Positions 23,201 to 33,379 of a stretch of DNA of 64,000 nt are shown piece by piece. This stretch comes from Thozetella sp. PMI_491 (Eukaryota > Ascomycota > Sordariomycetes > Chaetosphaeriales > Chaetosphaeriaceae), in NCBI GenBank assembly GCA_021432635.1, contig MU270030.1, forward strand, positions 818,464-882,463. The letters run 5' to 3'. The first letter of the stretch is position 1. Every line of letters starts with the position of its first letter. A model generated the notes under the pieces. That model did not search any database, was not told the DNA's origin, and saw nothing but the letters and a program-made list of their open reading frames with translations. A program made the translations under genes and the position numbers.

Positions 23201-23692
23201 GCCGCCTTCGGGCTCGACATGCGCTCGGCGTCGCGCATCTACTTTGTCAACCCGGTGTTGAACCCGCAGGTCGAGGCCCAGGCCATCGGGCGTGCGCGGC
23301 GCATCAGCCAGCAGAAGCCGGTGACGGTCGAGACGCTGGTGCTGCGCGGGAGCATCGACGAGGTCATCGTGCGGCGCCGCGGCGAGATGTCGCAGGCCGA
23401 GCAGCGCAAGTGCCGGTCGATCCTGGACGACCGGCCGCTCTACGAGTGGATCCTGAACGCCCGCCTGCTCCCGCTGCCTGCGGCCGCTGGTGGGCTCGAC
23501 CAGACGGCGCCGCTCCGGCACCCGCAGCCCGTGTTCGGCCGCGGATTCGGGCAGGGCGTCGACGACCCAGACCAGGACCTCGTGATGGAGGAGCGGGCTG
23601 TGGGACGGACCGAGAGGAAGCGGCCGTCCGGGCCCGACGGACGCGCGCCCAAGCGCCGGGCGGTGCGGTTCGAGAGCGAGGGGGAGAACTAG
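20298..23692 (+). CDS. SNF2-family DNA-dependent ATPase/helicase
   Basis: Three exons: 20298-22967, 23039-23130, 23176-23692, giving about 1092 aa. Both introns are GT-AG (71 and 45 nt). The open frame extends upstream to 20262 only through a GTG codon, so I chose ATG 20298; ATG 20319 in a better context is the alternative. Motif I is GGILAEQMGAGKT (about residues 260-272), Ia is VVPPNLVQQW, II is DEGH (462-465), III is VVTGTPSKGL, IV is EQIIIFYEND, and VI is QVEAQAIGRARR (about 955-966). Motif I reads AEQMGAGKT where most family members have DEMGLGKT, and motif II has Gly where DEAH is usual. I see no RING finger between the two RecA lobes, so it is not a typical Rad5/HLTF. A chromatin or DNA-repair role is likely. 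The C-terminus is basic and disordered. Confidence 0.88.
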
Positions 23693-24670
23693 GCGGAGGT
23701 GGGCGGCGGAGCCGACGAGGAGGCCTGCGCTGGGAGGACTGCGTTGGCGCTCGTTCCGGCTATATACTACTATAGTTATACTGTACATACAAGAAGTAGG
23801 CGAGCACCGACGCCATAGACGCGAGCGCGCGCTCTTCCATGCCAATCGTTCGCTCAGGCCGACGAGGCGTGGAATGAGCCCTGCAGGGGCCAAATGGGTA
23901 AGGTACGTAGCACGACGGCCGCAGCAGCCGGGCTCTAGTCGATCGGTCGGCGGTTTCGCGGGCGGTGGATCGTCGAGCGCGGCACATGCTGTCTAGGTGG
24001 CCGTGGAGAATCAGAAGGATTGGCGGGGGAGCGGCCTGGGTGAACCCCCCCTCCAGGCAGGTCGTGCCAGACGTAGGGCGGCTTCTTGCGCCTTATTGGT
24101 CGCTCCCGCGCGGTGACGCACGCTGCGGCCAATATATCTCGTCGGGCCCTCCAACTAGCTGCTCAAGTGGCGCCGTGGTACCGTGACCTTGGCACCGCGG
24201 CGAGGTGTCTGGCCGCTGGGATCGAATTTCCAAGGCATTGTCTCACTCCAGGGCAGCCACTGCATGCAACGCATGACACCGAGGGCCCGAGGTCGCATCG
24301 CTCCCTACCTCTCTGCCTGGCTCCTCAACGTGTCCAGGGCAGACAGAGGGCACTATCGGTCGGCGCCTCCCACCCCTGCCGATGCAGCTGAGATGCAAGC
24401 GCGAGGACCATGCCCTGCACGGCCTAGCCAGGGCGATCGTGCGTGGACTGCCGTCCGCCGGCCTACAAAATCAAGCCTAGCCCTTCCGGCATCGAGCGTG
24501 AGAACCGGGTGGGTTCGCCGCCGAGCTAGTCCAGCAGCGCCGAACACGACAGACAAAGCCGATATCCCAAAAATCCCTATCGGAACCCAGATGCAAAGTG
24601 CCGGCGCTGGGCCCGTCTTGAGCGACCGCCGACGACCACGAAGCGACGCACGGTAGCACCCATCGACATC
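23693..24670. other. Intergenic, no supported gene
   Basis: GC-rich downstream region of the helicase gene. Short open frames here have no domain or splice support. Confidence 0.5.
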
Positions 24671-24925
24671 ATGTACGACGGCTGGCCGACCCCCCCGCGC
24701 AAGTCGTCATGGACCTGGCAGCAAGGGACCCGCGACGAGCCGCCGGCCCCGGCGAGGACGCCGCCGGCCCGGACCGCACGGAGCTCGCTGTCGACGCTCG
24801 ACGACCGCAAGGCCGACGAGCTGCGCGAGGGGCTACTGGATTACATGCGCACGCGCCCGACCAAGAGCTGCGGCACCGACGACGACGTCCAGATCGCCCC
24901 CAGGCGGACCTCTAACACAGGGTGA
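24671..24925 (+). CDS. Possible 84-aa protein or first exon of the F-box gene
   Basis: ATG-started frame beginning MYDGWPTPPRKSSWTWQQGT with a helical acidic/basic segment (DDRKADELREGLLDYMRT). The composition is protein-like rather than GC noise. The stop TGA lies inside a perfect donor (GTGAGT at 24922). If spliced there, a 600-nt intron ending at the CAG of 25519-25521 would join it in frame to the F-box open frame, since phase 2 matches. A 600-nt intron is long for this genome, and a TATA-like catttaaag near 25440 argues for a separate F-box promoter. Both readings remain open. Confidence 0.4.
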   Translation: MYDGWPTPPRKSSWTWQQGTRDEPPAPARTPPARTARSSLSTLDDRKADELREGLLDYMRTRPTKSCGTDDDVQIAPRRTSNTG

Positions 24926-25654
24926 GTGCCGATCAGGCCCGGACCAATCATCCAGCCATCCCTGTCCGCTCACCTAGCCCACTCCCTGCTGGTTCATCCT
25001 CACCTTGTTCATTCCCGGCTGGCTCTTGGCCTTGCTCCCCTCGCATTTGCTGTTCCCTGCTTCCGTCGCCTCGCTCCGCTCGCCCTGCTCATTACCTGCC
25101 TGGCCGTCGCGCAAGCGCTGCCGGTCTGTACCGTCGTCGGCCAGCGTCGCCCAGTCGTGCTCGCTGCCCCTTTCCGCCCGACGCGCAATTTCCACCGCCC
25201 CCTTGCGCTGGCCTCTGGTGGCGCGCCCATGCGAGCGGGTGTTCCAGCAGCCTGCGCTAGCACCCTTCAGCAGGCGCCCGGGCTCAGCTCCAGCCTGGCC
25301 CGACCCGGCTAGCCCGGCTGGGTAGTGGTGCTCCTAGGAGGGGCCGTCGTACGCTGCGACGAAGGGGTGCAGCGAGCCAAGAGCATGGCCGCCGCCGTGG
25401 GGCTGAGAGCACTGCGCCCGCGCCGTCGCGCTCCTTTTTCATTTAAAGCAAACACCGCTCACCTCGCACCGTCCCTGCCATCTCTCGGTGTAGGCTTTTT
25501 GCACACGTGCTGACGACGCAGTCCTCCGTTGGCATTCCGCACCCGCTACCACCGACGAAGCGCCTCTGCCTCGGCCGCGTTGCGGGCGGCACAGCATGAC
25601 GACGCCCTGCTGAAGCCGCCCTCACGAACCTTCCGCCCGACCTACGCTCCCCGC

Positions 25655-27937
25655 ATGGCCGTGCCGTTGGCCATGCACCCCGGCCCTGTGCACCACCCGG
25701 GGCCCGCGCAGAGCGATCACGACTTTGCGCTGCGGACGCAGCGGGCGACCGCCCGCATGCACGAGGCCGTCGGGGCCTACACCGCCCCGCAGCGGCCCGC
25801 GGCCCCCGGGATGGGCCCGCGGGCCGACGCGTATCCGCTTCAGCAGCCGCGCCGCTTGTCGAGCGCGAGCAGCGCCAGCACCGCCAGCACGGCGGCGAGC
25901 CAGGTGCCGACCCGCGAGACGGCCGAAATGCGGCCGCGCAGCGTATCGTTCGGCAGCCAGGCGAGCTCAGACAGGCATCGAAGCCCCTACTCCAGCGCCA
26001 ACACGAGCCCGTACGCCAGCCCCTATGCGAGTCCGTTAGCGAGCCCCCGCAGCCCGTCGTACTCGCACTACCAGCTTCAGGGCGGCTACGGGGCCTGGGC
26101 GCGGCCGCAGACCCTCAAGCACCGCCGCAAGGTCAAGCCTGGCGAGCTCTTCGCCGAGCTGCCCGGAGAGGTGCTGGAGCTCATCCTCGAGCATCTGAAG
26201 CGGTTGCACCTGTCGCCGGGCAGCACGAGCTGTGCGACATGCTGGATGCGCGACTGTTGCTCTGTAGCCCTCGCCGCGCGCAAGTGGCTCAAGTACGCCC
26301 GCGTCGCCCTGTACGAGGACGTTCAGATCAACGGCCACGAGGGCGCCCACATGAAGAAGCGCATGAAGGGCGCCGGTCATGGCCGCCTGGTGCTTCTACG
26401 CCGCACGCTCCGCGCCAGCGCCCACGCGGCCGCCGTCGTGCGCACCCTCAAGGTACCCGGGCTGATCCCCGCCGGGTCCAGCCTCGGGGACTACCACGAC
26501 CTCGTGGCGTCGATCATCATGGCCTGCCCCAACTTCGAGCGCCTGGTGGGCTTTTACCCGGGCTACGACCACGCTTTCTCGCGCCTGTTCCACGCCCTGT
26601 CGACCCGCCCTAAGCTCAAGGAGATGGTCTGGATCGTCGAGCCGTCGTCGTTCCAGCGCCAGCGCCGCATGGCGTCCGGCTCTGACCTGCTCGCCCCCGG
26701 CGACTTGCAGCCCTTCCAGTCGGCCAGCTTCTTCGAGCTCCACGCCCGCTGGCCGCACCTGGCCTCGCTGGCCCTGCACTGCCTGCCCGGCGCCACCCTG
26801 ACCCCCGACACCATGCTTGACGGTACCTTCCGCAGCCTTCCGTCGCTCCGGAGCTTGCATCTCTCGCACCTCCCGCCCACCGCCTTCAACGACGGTAGTT
26901 TGCCGGCCCTGCCGGCTCTGCAGCATCTGACCCTCGCTCACCTGCCCGGCGTCACGGCCGCCGGCCTGTCGGCCTTTGCCACTGCTCCCGCCAGCGCCGG
27001 CCTCGCATCGCTGGCCCTCGTGCACCTCGGGCTCGAGTCGCTCCCTGCCCTCGCCCGCCTCTTGTCGAACCTGCCTCGCCTCGAATCCTTCAGCCTGATC
27101 CAGGTCCGCGCCCCCGTCATGCCCAGCGACGAGCTGATCTGGCTGTTCCCCTACCTGGCCTCCGCCTCGGCCGTCCGCCTGCACTGGGACGTTCCGGCCG
27201 CCCGCGCGTCGCCCGCCGACTCCATCCTGGCCCGGAGCATCCTGGCTGGCGGCTTCCCTCGCCTGCGGTGGCTGCGCGCTCCCAGCGACCCCGACGGCCT
27301 CTTCCAAGCCCTCTGCAGACCCCTGGAGCGCGCCGACTGCCCGAGCGACCGGTACCGCGGCGCCCACACCCGCAACGCCAGCAGCTTCTCCATCGGCCAC
27401 TCGCACAGCGGCAGCGTCGCCAGCGCCGGCACCGCCCCCGGCCAGAGTCCCACCGTGTCGGCGGCCTTTCCCCCTGACGCCCTGGCAACCCCCCACCTGT
27501 GCAGCGACCTTCGCCAGGCTCGCCTCGCCGCCCAGGCGCGCCTCGAGGCCGCCCGCCGCTTGCCGCGTTTCTTCATCAACGTCACCGACGAGGACGGCAT
27601 GCTCGTCGAGAAGCATGGCGTCGGCGCCTTCCTTGGCGCTGTCGAGAGCCAGATCCGCTACGTGCTAACTCCCGACCCTGGCGCTACGGACGAGGGCGGC
27701 GGCCTGGTGGGCGTCGCCGAGCTCCTGGGCGACTGCGGCGAGGAGCTGGTTCTGCGTGAGAAGAACTCCAAGAAGGACCCCAAGCGGGACAAGGACGCTG
27801 ATGAACAGACCCGCGAGGGTTGCGTAGGACGGTGGAACTGGAACGGCGTGCCGGCCGACAAGAAAGACAAGGACCGCTGGCTGCACACGGAGCGCGGCCG
27901 GTGGCGGGGCGTGTCCCTCTTCGGGCCCCGGGAGTAG
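25655..27937 (+). CDS. F-box / leucine-rich-repeat-type protein
   Basis: Single long frame. The open frame extends upstream to 25529 but reaches no ATG there. The first in-frame ATG is 25655 (760 aa), unless an upstream exon supplies the start. The N-terminal 160 residues are Ser/Pro/Ala-rich and disordered, with SPYASPYASPLASP-like repeats. An F-box-like helix follows (ELFAELPGEVLELILEHLKRL, about residues 164-185), then a Cys-rich insertion (CATCWMRDCC). Beyond that are Leu-rich segments with LRR spacing (e.g. LPSLRSLHLSHLPP, LPALQHLTLAHLPG). The family recruits substrates to SCF ubiquitin ligases through Skp1. The C-terminus is charged. A 5-codon upstream ATG frame at about 25596 could dampen translation. 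Confidence 0.72.
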   Translation: MAVPLAMHPGPVHHPGPAQSDHDFALRTQRATARMHEAVGAYTAPQRPAAPGMGPRADAYPLQQPRRLSSASSASTASTAASQVPTRETAEMRPRSVSFGSQASSDRHRSPYSSANTSPYASPYASPLASPRSPSYSHYQLQGGYGAWARPQTLKHRRKVKPGELFAELPGEVLELILEHLKRLHLSPGSTSCATCWMRDCCSVALAARKWLKYARVALYEDVQINGHEGAHMKKRMKGAGHGRLVLLRRTLRASAHAAAVVRTLKVPGLIPAGSSLGDYHDLVASIIMACPNFERLVGFYPGYDHAFSRLFHALSTRPKLKEMVWIVEPSSFQRQRRMASGSDLLAPGDLQPFQSASFFELHARWPHLASLALHCLPGATLTPDTMLDGTFRSLPSLRSLHLSHLPPTAFNDGSLPALPALQHLTLAHLPGVTAAGLSAFATAPASAGLASLALVHLGLESLPALARLLSNLPRLESFSLIQVRAPVMPSDELIWLFPYLASASAVRLHWDVPAARASPADSILARSILAGGFPRLRWLRAPSDPDGLFQALCRPLERADCPSDRYRGAHTRNASSFSIGHSHSGSVASAGTAPGQSPTVSAAFPPDALATPHLCSDLRQARLAAQARLEAARRLPRFFINVTDEDGMLVEKHGVGAFLGAVESQIRYVLTPDPGATDEGGGLVGVAELLGDCGEELVLREKNSKKDPKRDKDADEQTREGCVGRWNWNGVPADKKDKDRWLHTERGRWRGVSLFGPRE

Positions 27938-28208
27938 TCTAGCTCGAAACCTGCCGAATCACAGGCAGAGCGTCTCGCGGGACGTCACGTAATAATAGAA
28001 CACGAAATCAAGAAATCAAGACCCATTTGTCAAATAATCGCAGTGCCCGTATTTTTGTCGGCCGTAGGATTTCGCTCGGTGCAGCGTCGGGGATAAGCGG
28101 GCCGGGACGGCCGGCGACGTCATGACGCCCGTGCGCTCCAGCATTTTTAAACTCCCACCACCTCGCCATCTACACACTCTCTTGCGCTCCGCCTCGACGC
28201 CCGAAACC

Positions 28209-29003
28209 ATGCACCGCGCGCTCTTCTCTCGCCCTGCGCGCGAAGCCGCTCGTCTGTGCAAGGCGTGCTTGCGGGCACGAGCACGGGCCCTCCCGGCGGC
28301 TACGCGCGCGACGGCCCGCCCTCTACATCACGACGCGCGCGCGACAGCGCGCTCGCCACCCCTCGCCGTCGCGTCTCGGAAAGCCAGCACCGCCCAGGGC
28401 AAGACTCCAGCCGGCACGGCACGGCAGACTCCGCCGCGCTTCTACGCTCTGTTCCCGGAGACTCTTCCTGCCGGACCGCCGCCAGCTGGACCGTTCCGCG
28501 TCGACGTGCGGGCCCTGCGGCGCGAGTTCCTGCGCCTCCAGGCCGCCGCGCACCCCGACTTCCACCACGCGGCATCGGGCGCCTCCGATGTGCAGGCGGC
28601 ATCCCGCGCGCGCGCCGAGGCGGCGTCGGCGCTGATCAACGAAGCTTACAAGACGCTGTCGTCACCTCTGCTGCGCGCGCAGTACCTACTCCGTGAGCTC
28701 CACGATGCCGACCTTGCAGGGGACGAAGCCGGCGCCGCCGCCGAGGCCGACCCAGAGCTATTGGGGCTCGTGCTCGAGGCGCGCGAGGCCATCGAGGAGG
28801 CGGCCGACGAGCGGGACCTCGCCGAGCTGCAGCGCGAGAACGACGAGCGCATCCGCCTGGCCGAGGAGGGCCTGGAGGCTGCATTCTGCACCGGCGACAT
28901 CAGCGCGGCGAAGGCCGAGGCTGTACGCCTGCGGTATTGGACCAACATCAAGCAGAGCCTAGAAGACTGGGAGAATGGAAAGCCTGTGGTGCTACAGCAC
29001 TAA
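28209..29003 (+). CDS. jac1: Mitochondrial J-domain co-chaperone for Fe-S cluster transfer
   Basis: Single exon, 264 aa from ATG 28209 (aaaccATGc); an in-frame ATG at 28122 is less likely. The N-terminus (MHRALFSRPAREAARLCKAC) is Arg-rich and amphipathic, a mitochondrial presequence. The J domain contains FYALFPETLP, then HPD at about residues 115-117 (AAAHPDFHH), INEAYKTLSSPLLRAQYLL, and the C-terminal HscB domain with its long helices (ELLGLVLEAREAIEEA .. RYWTNIKQSLEDW). These are hallmarks of Jac1/HSC20, which stimulates the mitochondrial Hsp70 Ssq1 to release Fe-S clusters from Isu1. A TATA-like ttttaaac lies about 60 nt upstream. Confidence 0.93.
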   Translation: MHRALFSRPAREAARLCKACLRARARALPAATRATARPLHHDARATARSPPLAVASRKASTAQGKTPAGTARQTPPRFYALFPETLPAGPPPAGPFRVDVRALRREFLRLQAAAHPDFHHAASGASDVQAASRARAEAASALINEAYKTLSSPLLRAQYLLRELHDADLAGDEAGAAAEADPELLGLVLEAREAIEEAADERDLAELQRENDERIRLAEEGLEAAFCTGDISAAKAEAVRLRYWTNIKQSLEDWENGKPVVLQH

Positions 29004-29440
29004 GACGAGTAGGTCGAAGAACTAGCTCCGGCCTCGAGGCGTCGCCTGTTAACGCTACGACGCATGGACCGACTCGCGTGAGAGTACGGAAAGACGAGAG
29101 GCTGTACGGCTAAGAGGAAGCCGTCATGCTGCCGTCCCGTGACCGAGAGTTGGCCAAGAGTGTGGCCTCAGAATGGAAGCCCCAGTCTACGCGAGTGGAG
29201 TTGGAGAGAGCCGTCTGCAGGGTTCACGCGGCTGATACAGAGCTGAACTCTAGAAAGCAAGTCCCGGATACAAGTCCAGGCACGGAAAGTCTAGAGCAAG
29301 AAAGGAAACTTATCTTTCCTACTGGTATCTACGGCTAATATGTATGTACAATATAAATATGGAATTAGACCCTCTCGCATGCCCCGAGCGCCTGCTGTGT
29401 GATTTCCTACTCCGTTCTCCGCTTCTAGAATCAAATAAAC
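29004..29440. other. Intergenic between convergent genes
   Basis: Between the 3' ends of jac1 and the Egh16-like gene. The AT-rich part near 29330-29360 (taatatgtatgtacaatata) may hold 3'-end processing signals. No gene is seen. Confidence 0.5.
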
Positions 29441-30166
29441 CTAGGCCGTGAATTCTTCGGCGCGCCTGGCCGCGGTGGGGGTGGCGGCCGAGCCGGCCAT
29501 TTGAATGGCGATGACGCCGCCGAACGGGCCGGCCGGGTTGCTGTTGGCGATCTTCACCAGGCACACGTTCGACACGCCATTGACGGTGCCCGAGCAGGTG
29601 GTGCCGGCGGGCACGCTGAACTTCATGGGGAAATCCTCGTTGACATTGGCCGCGCGCTTCATCAGGCCGGTGGCGACGAGCGCGCGGGCCCACAGCGAGC
29701 GCTCCTTGGGGGCGGCGATGTTGCCGTTCTTGCCCGGGACATCGGTGACGGTCGTGAGCATGGTGCCGTTGGAGAACTTGCCGGTGGCGGTGGGGTCCAG
29801 CACGGCCTTGATAGGGCCAGCACCGTCGGTCGTCACGATGTGGAAGGTGCCCGAGATGGAGCCGCCGTCCGACACCTGCGGGAGCGTGGCGCCGGACTGC
29901 GCCATAGCCGCCGAGAGCATGGCCACGTTGTTCTTCCCCTGCCCTGTCGTCCGACCCAGGCCGTCCGTCTGGATCTTGGTGCTGCCGAAGACGGTCGTGT
30001 CGACCTCGGTCTTGGAGTTGGGCCCGGGGCCCGGGACGATGCCCCCTTTGATGGCGAGGGCGGTGCCGTTGCCGCCGGCATCCCCGGTGACAACAGGGAC
30101 CTTGCCGTGGGCGGCAACGAGCGGGGCGGCGGCTGCGAGGGCCAGTAGGAGAGCCTTGGTGTACAT
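29441..30166 (-). CDS. Egh16-like secreted protein (DUF3129 family)
   Basis: Single exon, 241 aa from ATG 30166. It opens with a signal peptide (MYTKALLLALAAAAPLVAA) followed immediately by HGKVPVVTGDAGGNGTALAI, the family signature with His at the mature N-terminus. Then come PGPGPNSKTEVDTTVFGS and a C-terminal half with CSGTVNGVSNVCLVKIANSN, whose two Cys probably pair. The family (gEgh16/Egh16H, PF11327) includes Magnaporthe GAS1 and GAS2, which are expressed in appressoria and aid penetration of plants or insects. Its length matches the family. Function here is by homology only. The family is often multi-copy, and only one copy is in the window. Confidence 0.88.
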   Translation of the reverse strand: MYTKALLLALAAAAPLVAAHGKVPVVTGDAGGNGTALAIKGGIVPGPGPNSKTEVDTTVFGSTKIQTDGLGRTTGQGKNNVAMLSAAMAQSGATLPQVSDGGSISGTFHIVTTDGAGPIKAVLDPTATGKFSNGTMLTTVTDVPGKNGNIAAPKERSLWARALVATGLMKRAANVNEDFPMKFSVPAGTTCSGTVNGVSNVCLVKIANSNPAGPFGGVIAIQMAGSAATPTAARRAEEFTA

Positions 30167-32101
30167 GATGAGGGCTGGGGGTGGAAACTGGAGAGCTGGG
30201 GAGAAGTGGTCACGGCGAGGTTGAAGATTAGTTGAAGACGGGCACGAGTCAATCGTAACCGACAGAAGAGAAGAGAATAAACCGGATACAGGAAACGAAA
30301 TGGGGCGGATGCTGGCGAGGACGGTGACGGTAGAGAGGCGGAGGGAGATGGCTTCTTTAATAGATGGGCCTCGTGCGCGCCGGCCACGACCTTTGCGTCT
30401 TTGGCATCGTGCTCGACTCAGTCGAGGCCAGCACCGTCATCCTGCAGAGAGGGCACAGCCACGCAGCGGGCTCGCGCGGAGCTCTTCAGCGGCTGCTAGG
30501 TCGAGTACGTCCGTCCAGAGTGCCGTGATGCTTGGAATGAAACACGAACTCGAACACTGCGCTAGACGAAACCGAGCCCTACCCAGGTTGGCTCGCGCCG
30601 ATCCCTGCAGAGATCTCTGCGACGGAGGCTGAAGGCGCTTTCGATGTGCAGCAGGGGCGGCGGATCCGAGGGCAAGCGGTTGATCTCCTACGCGGCAGAT
30701 CCCTGTGCGGCGATCTCTGCACGAGTATCCTCGCGGTGCTCAACCCGCTATTGATAAGAGGCAGACGCTGGCCTCCGCGAAGCCATCCGGCGTTTCGGGT
30801 GAACGGGCAGCGTAGGCCGACCGGACCTTCCGCGCGCGACATGACGGCTTGGCAACTCGTCTTGACATGACGCCGAGAGCACTGGTTCGGCGGGAGGCGC
30901 ACGGATGGCAGCTGGGCATCTAAACTTCAGGCCAGCCGCACAGCTTGGCCGTCGTCCAGCGGGCTCCACTGGAGCTCCCGGCTCGACGCCGTTTCAGGCG
31001 GGGTTGAGCCTCAATCCCAATAGGGAATGCGAGCTGCGTCCCCATCGAGACGGGGAGATCGGGATCGACGCAAGGGCGCCCAAACACGCCGCTGCGGTCT
31101 CGAAACGAGCCTGGGTGAATAAGCTTTCTGCTAGCGGGTAACTGAGAAGAAGCTTTCTGGTGGCACCGTCATGGCCCTCATGAGTACTGGTCGACGGAGG
31201 GATGCGTAGGCGGGAGGCGCGCCAACGGTCAGCTCCCTGTGGGCAAAATTTGGCATTTGAGCTATCTCGCTTCACCCGATCTCCGGAGGTCTGGAGGACA
31301 GGCGAGAGCCCGAGACGAGACGACGTTGGTACTCGGACGAGGCGTGCACGATAGCTCGTCCGAGATAACCGGACGGCCGGTCGAAGACGTGAGACGCATC
31401 TGAAGATGACGAGAGCCCCCGTCTCTTGAGCGAGTGGGGGAAAGACACGAGGCGAGAGCGCCCTGGCTACTAACGAAATGCCCTAAAAGAGACAATTTGC
31501 GATTGGCTCGTGGGCCAACAAGCATTCTGCAGATCCCGTCACGACTCGATGGCACCTTGGTTAGGGGAAGTGGTGCCGAGCCAAGGCTGTCACGAGAAGG
31601 GTACCCCGGATCTCCACAGATTGGAGAGCGAGCTCATCGCGGCGCCCGGGTCTCATAGGTGGTGGTGTGCACAGCCACGGCGGAGCCAGGCCGGCCCTGA
31701 CTGCCGTGTCAAGACCCCGGTCGTCACCGGTGCATGAAGAAGTCGTTGGGACGCTGGCCACCCAGACATCTTGCGGTGGGTGGACTGCAGACGTCCCTGG
31801 GCGTCGGGGCACGATGAAACGCGGCGAAACCACTTGCGGCTCTAACCAAGCTTAAGCTCAGGGCACGGCGGGCGCCCCACCGTGCCTCAGCGTATTGGCC
31901 TGTCCTGTGGCCGGCGCCCCACTTTGCACTAGAGCTGCCTGAGACGAGAAGCTCCCCGCAGCATCACAGAGAAACCACCAGCAACCCGAGCGAGCACCAA
32001 CAAGCACGCACCAACTCAAGCACGCACCGGCAGTCTCCACAACACCACGAAGAGCGCGCTGCGAAGAACCTCCTGCTGCACGAGTGGCGACCCCCGCCGC
32101 C
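30167..32101. other. Intergenic between divergent genes
   Basis: Shared 5' region of the Egh16-like gene (-) and csn4 (+). A TATA-like run (ctttaataga, about 30354-30363) lies about 190 nt upstream of the Egh16-like start. A 14-bp perfect palindrome gcagagatctctgc is at 30607-30620. Open frames are short and domain-free. Confidence 0.5.
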
Positions 32102-33379
32102 ATGGCGTCCCCCAAGGTGGCTGAAGCGCTCGCGCGAGCGACTGAGCTAGCGGACCCCGCAGCCGCTCTCAAGGCTGTGCTGGCCAACATCAAGAGCCTC
32201 TCGTCCCAAGACGCCATCGCGTTGGACCTCAAGGCCACAGCCGACGCCATCCTCGAGGCGTCTCTGGGTGTGGTGCCCACGCGCGCGCTGCTGGGCGACT
32301 TTCTCGACACGTACAAGGCGTTCCCGAGCCACGAGCTGTGGATCGAGGTTGGGCAGCACGCAGTGGAGGCGATCGGGGCCAGCCCTGCGCTCGCGTCGTC
32401 GCTGCTAGACCAGGCGGCGGCGATCCGCGAGACGACGGCGACGGCGCACGAGAACAACGAGGACTTCCTCGCCGCGGCCAAGGTGCTAGCGGAGATACCA
32501 CTCGACGCAGCGCAGCGGCGGGTGCCCGACCACGACAAGGCGGCCATCTGGATCCGCATAGTACGCAACTACCTCGAAGAGGACGACAGCACGGCGGCCG
32601 AGGCCTTCCTCAACAAGCTCCGCAACATCGTCCACACCATCACGGACCAGGAGCTGATCCTGCACTACAAGCTGAGCAACGCCCGCATCCAAGACGGTAA
32701 GCGCCAGTTCCTCGCCGCCGCCCAGAGCTATCACGACATCAGCCATACGCCCGTCGTAGCCGAGGAGGAGCGCCTGCATACGCTGAGCATGGCAATAAAG
32801 TGCGCCATTCTCGCCCCGGCTGGCCCGCCCCGCAGCCGCGTGCTCAATCGTCTCTACAAGGACGAGCGCTCCGCCGACCTCCCCGAGTACGGCATGCTGG
32901 AGAAGATGTTCCTCGACCGCCTGCTGGCCCCCGCCGAGGCCGACAAATTCGCCCAGGGCCTCGCCCCTCACCAGAAAGCTACCACCGCCGACGGTTCCAC
33001 CGTCTTGGCCAAGGCCGTCGTCGAGCATAACCTGCTGGGCGCTAGCCGTCTGTACCGCAACATCCCCTTCGACGCTCTCGCCCTGCTGCTGGGCCTCGAC
33101 CCGGACCGCGCCGAGGATACCACTGCCCGCATGATTGAGCAGGGACGCCTGCGCGGCTGGATCGATCAGATCGACGGCATTGTCTACTTCGAGCCGGGCG
33201 AGCCCGCCGCCGACCGCGCCGACCGCGCTGAGGCGACCGTCTTCCACGAGACCCACCGCTGGGACGCCAACGTCCAGACGCTGGCCGAGGGCGTCGAGGC
33301 CTTGACCGATGCCCTGCAGACCGAGTTCCCGGACTTTGTGGCCGCTCAGGGGCCGCAGCCCACCCGCGCTGCCGCCTAA
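32102..33379 (+). CDS. csn4: COP9 signalosome subunit 4 (PCI-domain protein)
   Basis: Single exon, 425 aa from ATG 32102; the frame extends to 32084 only via GTG. The N-terminal two thirds are TPR-like helical pairs (e.g. ENNEDFLAAAKVLAEIPLD, YHDISHTPVVAEEERLHTL). The C-terminal PCI/winged-helix part contains LYKDERSADLPEYGMLEKMF and FDALALLLGLDPDRAEDTTA, then IDQIDGIVYFE. These match CSN4 in order and the length is typical. It is part of the COP9 signalosome, which removes Nedd8 from cullins in the nucleus and so controls SCF ligases. Rpn5-like proteasome lid subunits share the fold but differ in these motifs. Confidence 0.9.
   Translation: MASPKVAEALARATELADPAAALKAVLANIKSLSSQDAIALDLKATADAILEASLGVVPTRALLGDFLDTYKAFPSHELWIEVGQHAVEAIGASPALASSLLDQAAAIRETTATAHENNEDFLAAAKVLAEIPLDAAQRRVPDHDKAAIWIRIVRNYLEEDDSTAAEAFLNKLRNIVHTITDQELILHYKLSNARIQDGKRQFLAAAQSYHDISHTPVVAEEERLHTLSMAIKCAILAPAGPPRSRVLNRLYKDERSADLPEYGMLEKMFLDRLLAPAEADKFAQGLAPHQKATTADGSTVLAKAVVEHNLLGASRLYRNIPFDALALLLGLDPDRAEDTTARMIEQGRLRGWIDQIDGIVYFEPGEPAADRADRAEATVFHETHRWDANVQTLAEGVEALTDALQTEFPDFVAAQGPQPTRAAA

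Noticed and set aside
26396-27616. 406-codon minus-strand frame inside the F-box gene
   Set aside because: It is the shadow of the Leu/Ala-rich coding strand; Gly/Val/Glu-rich composition without motifs.
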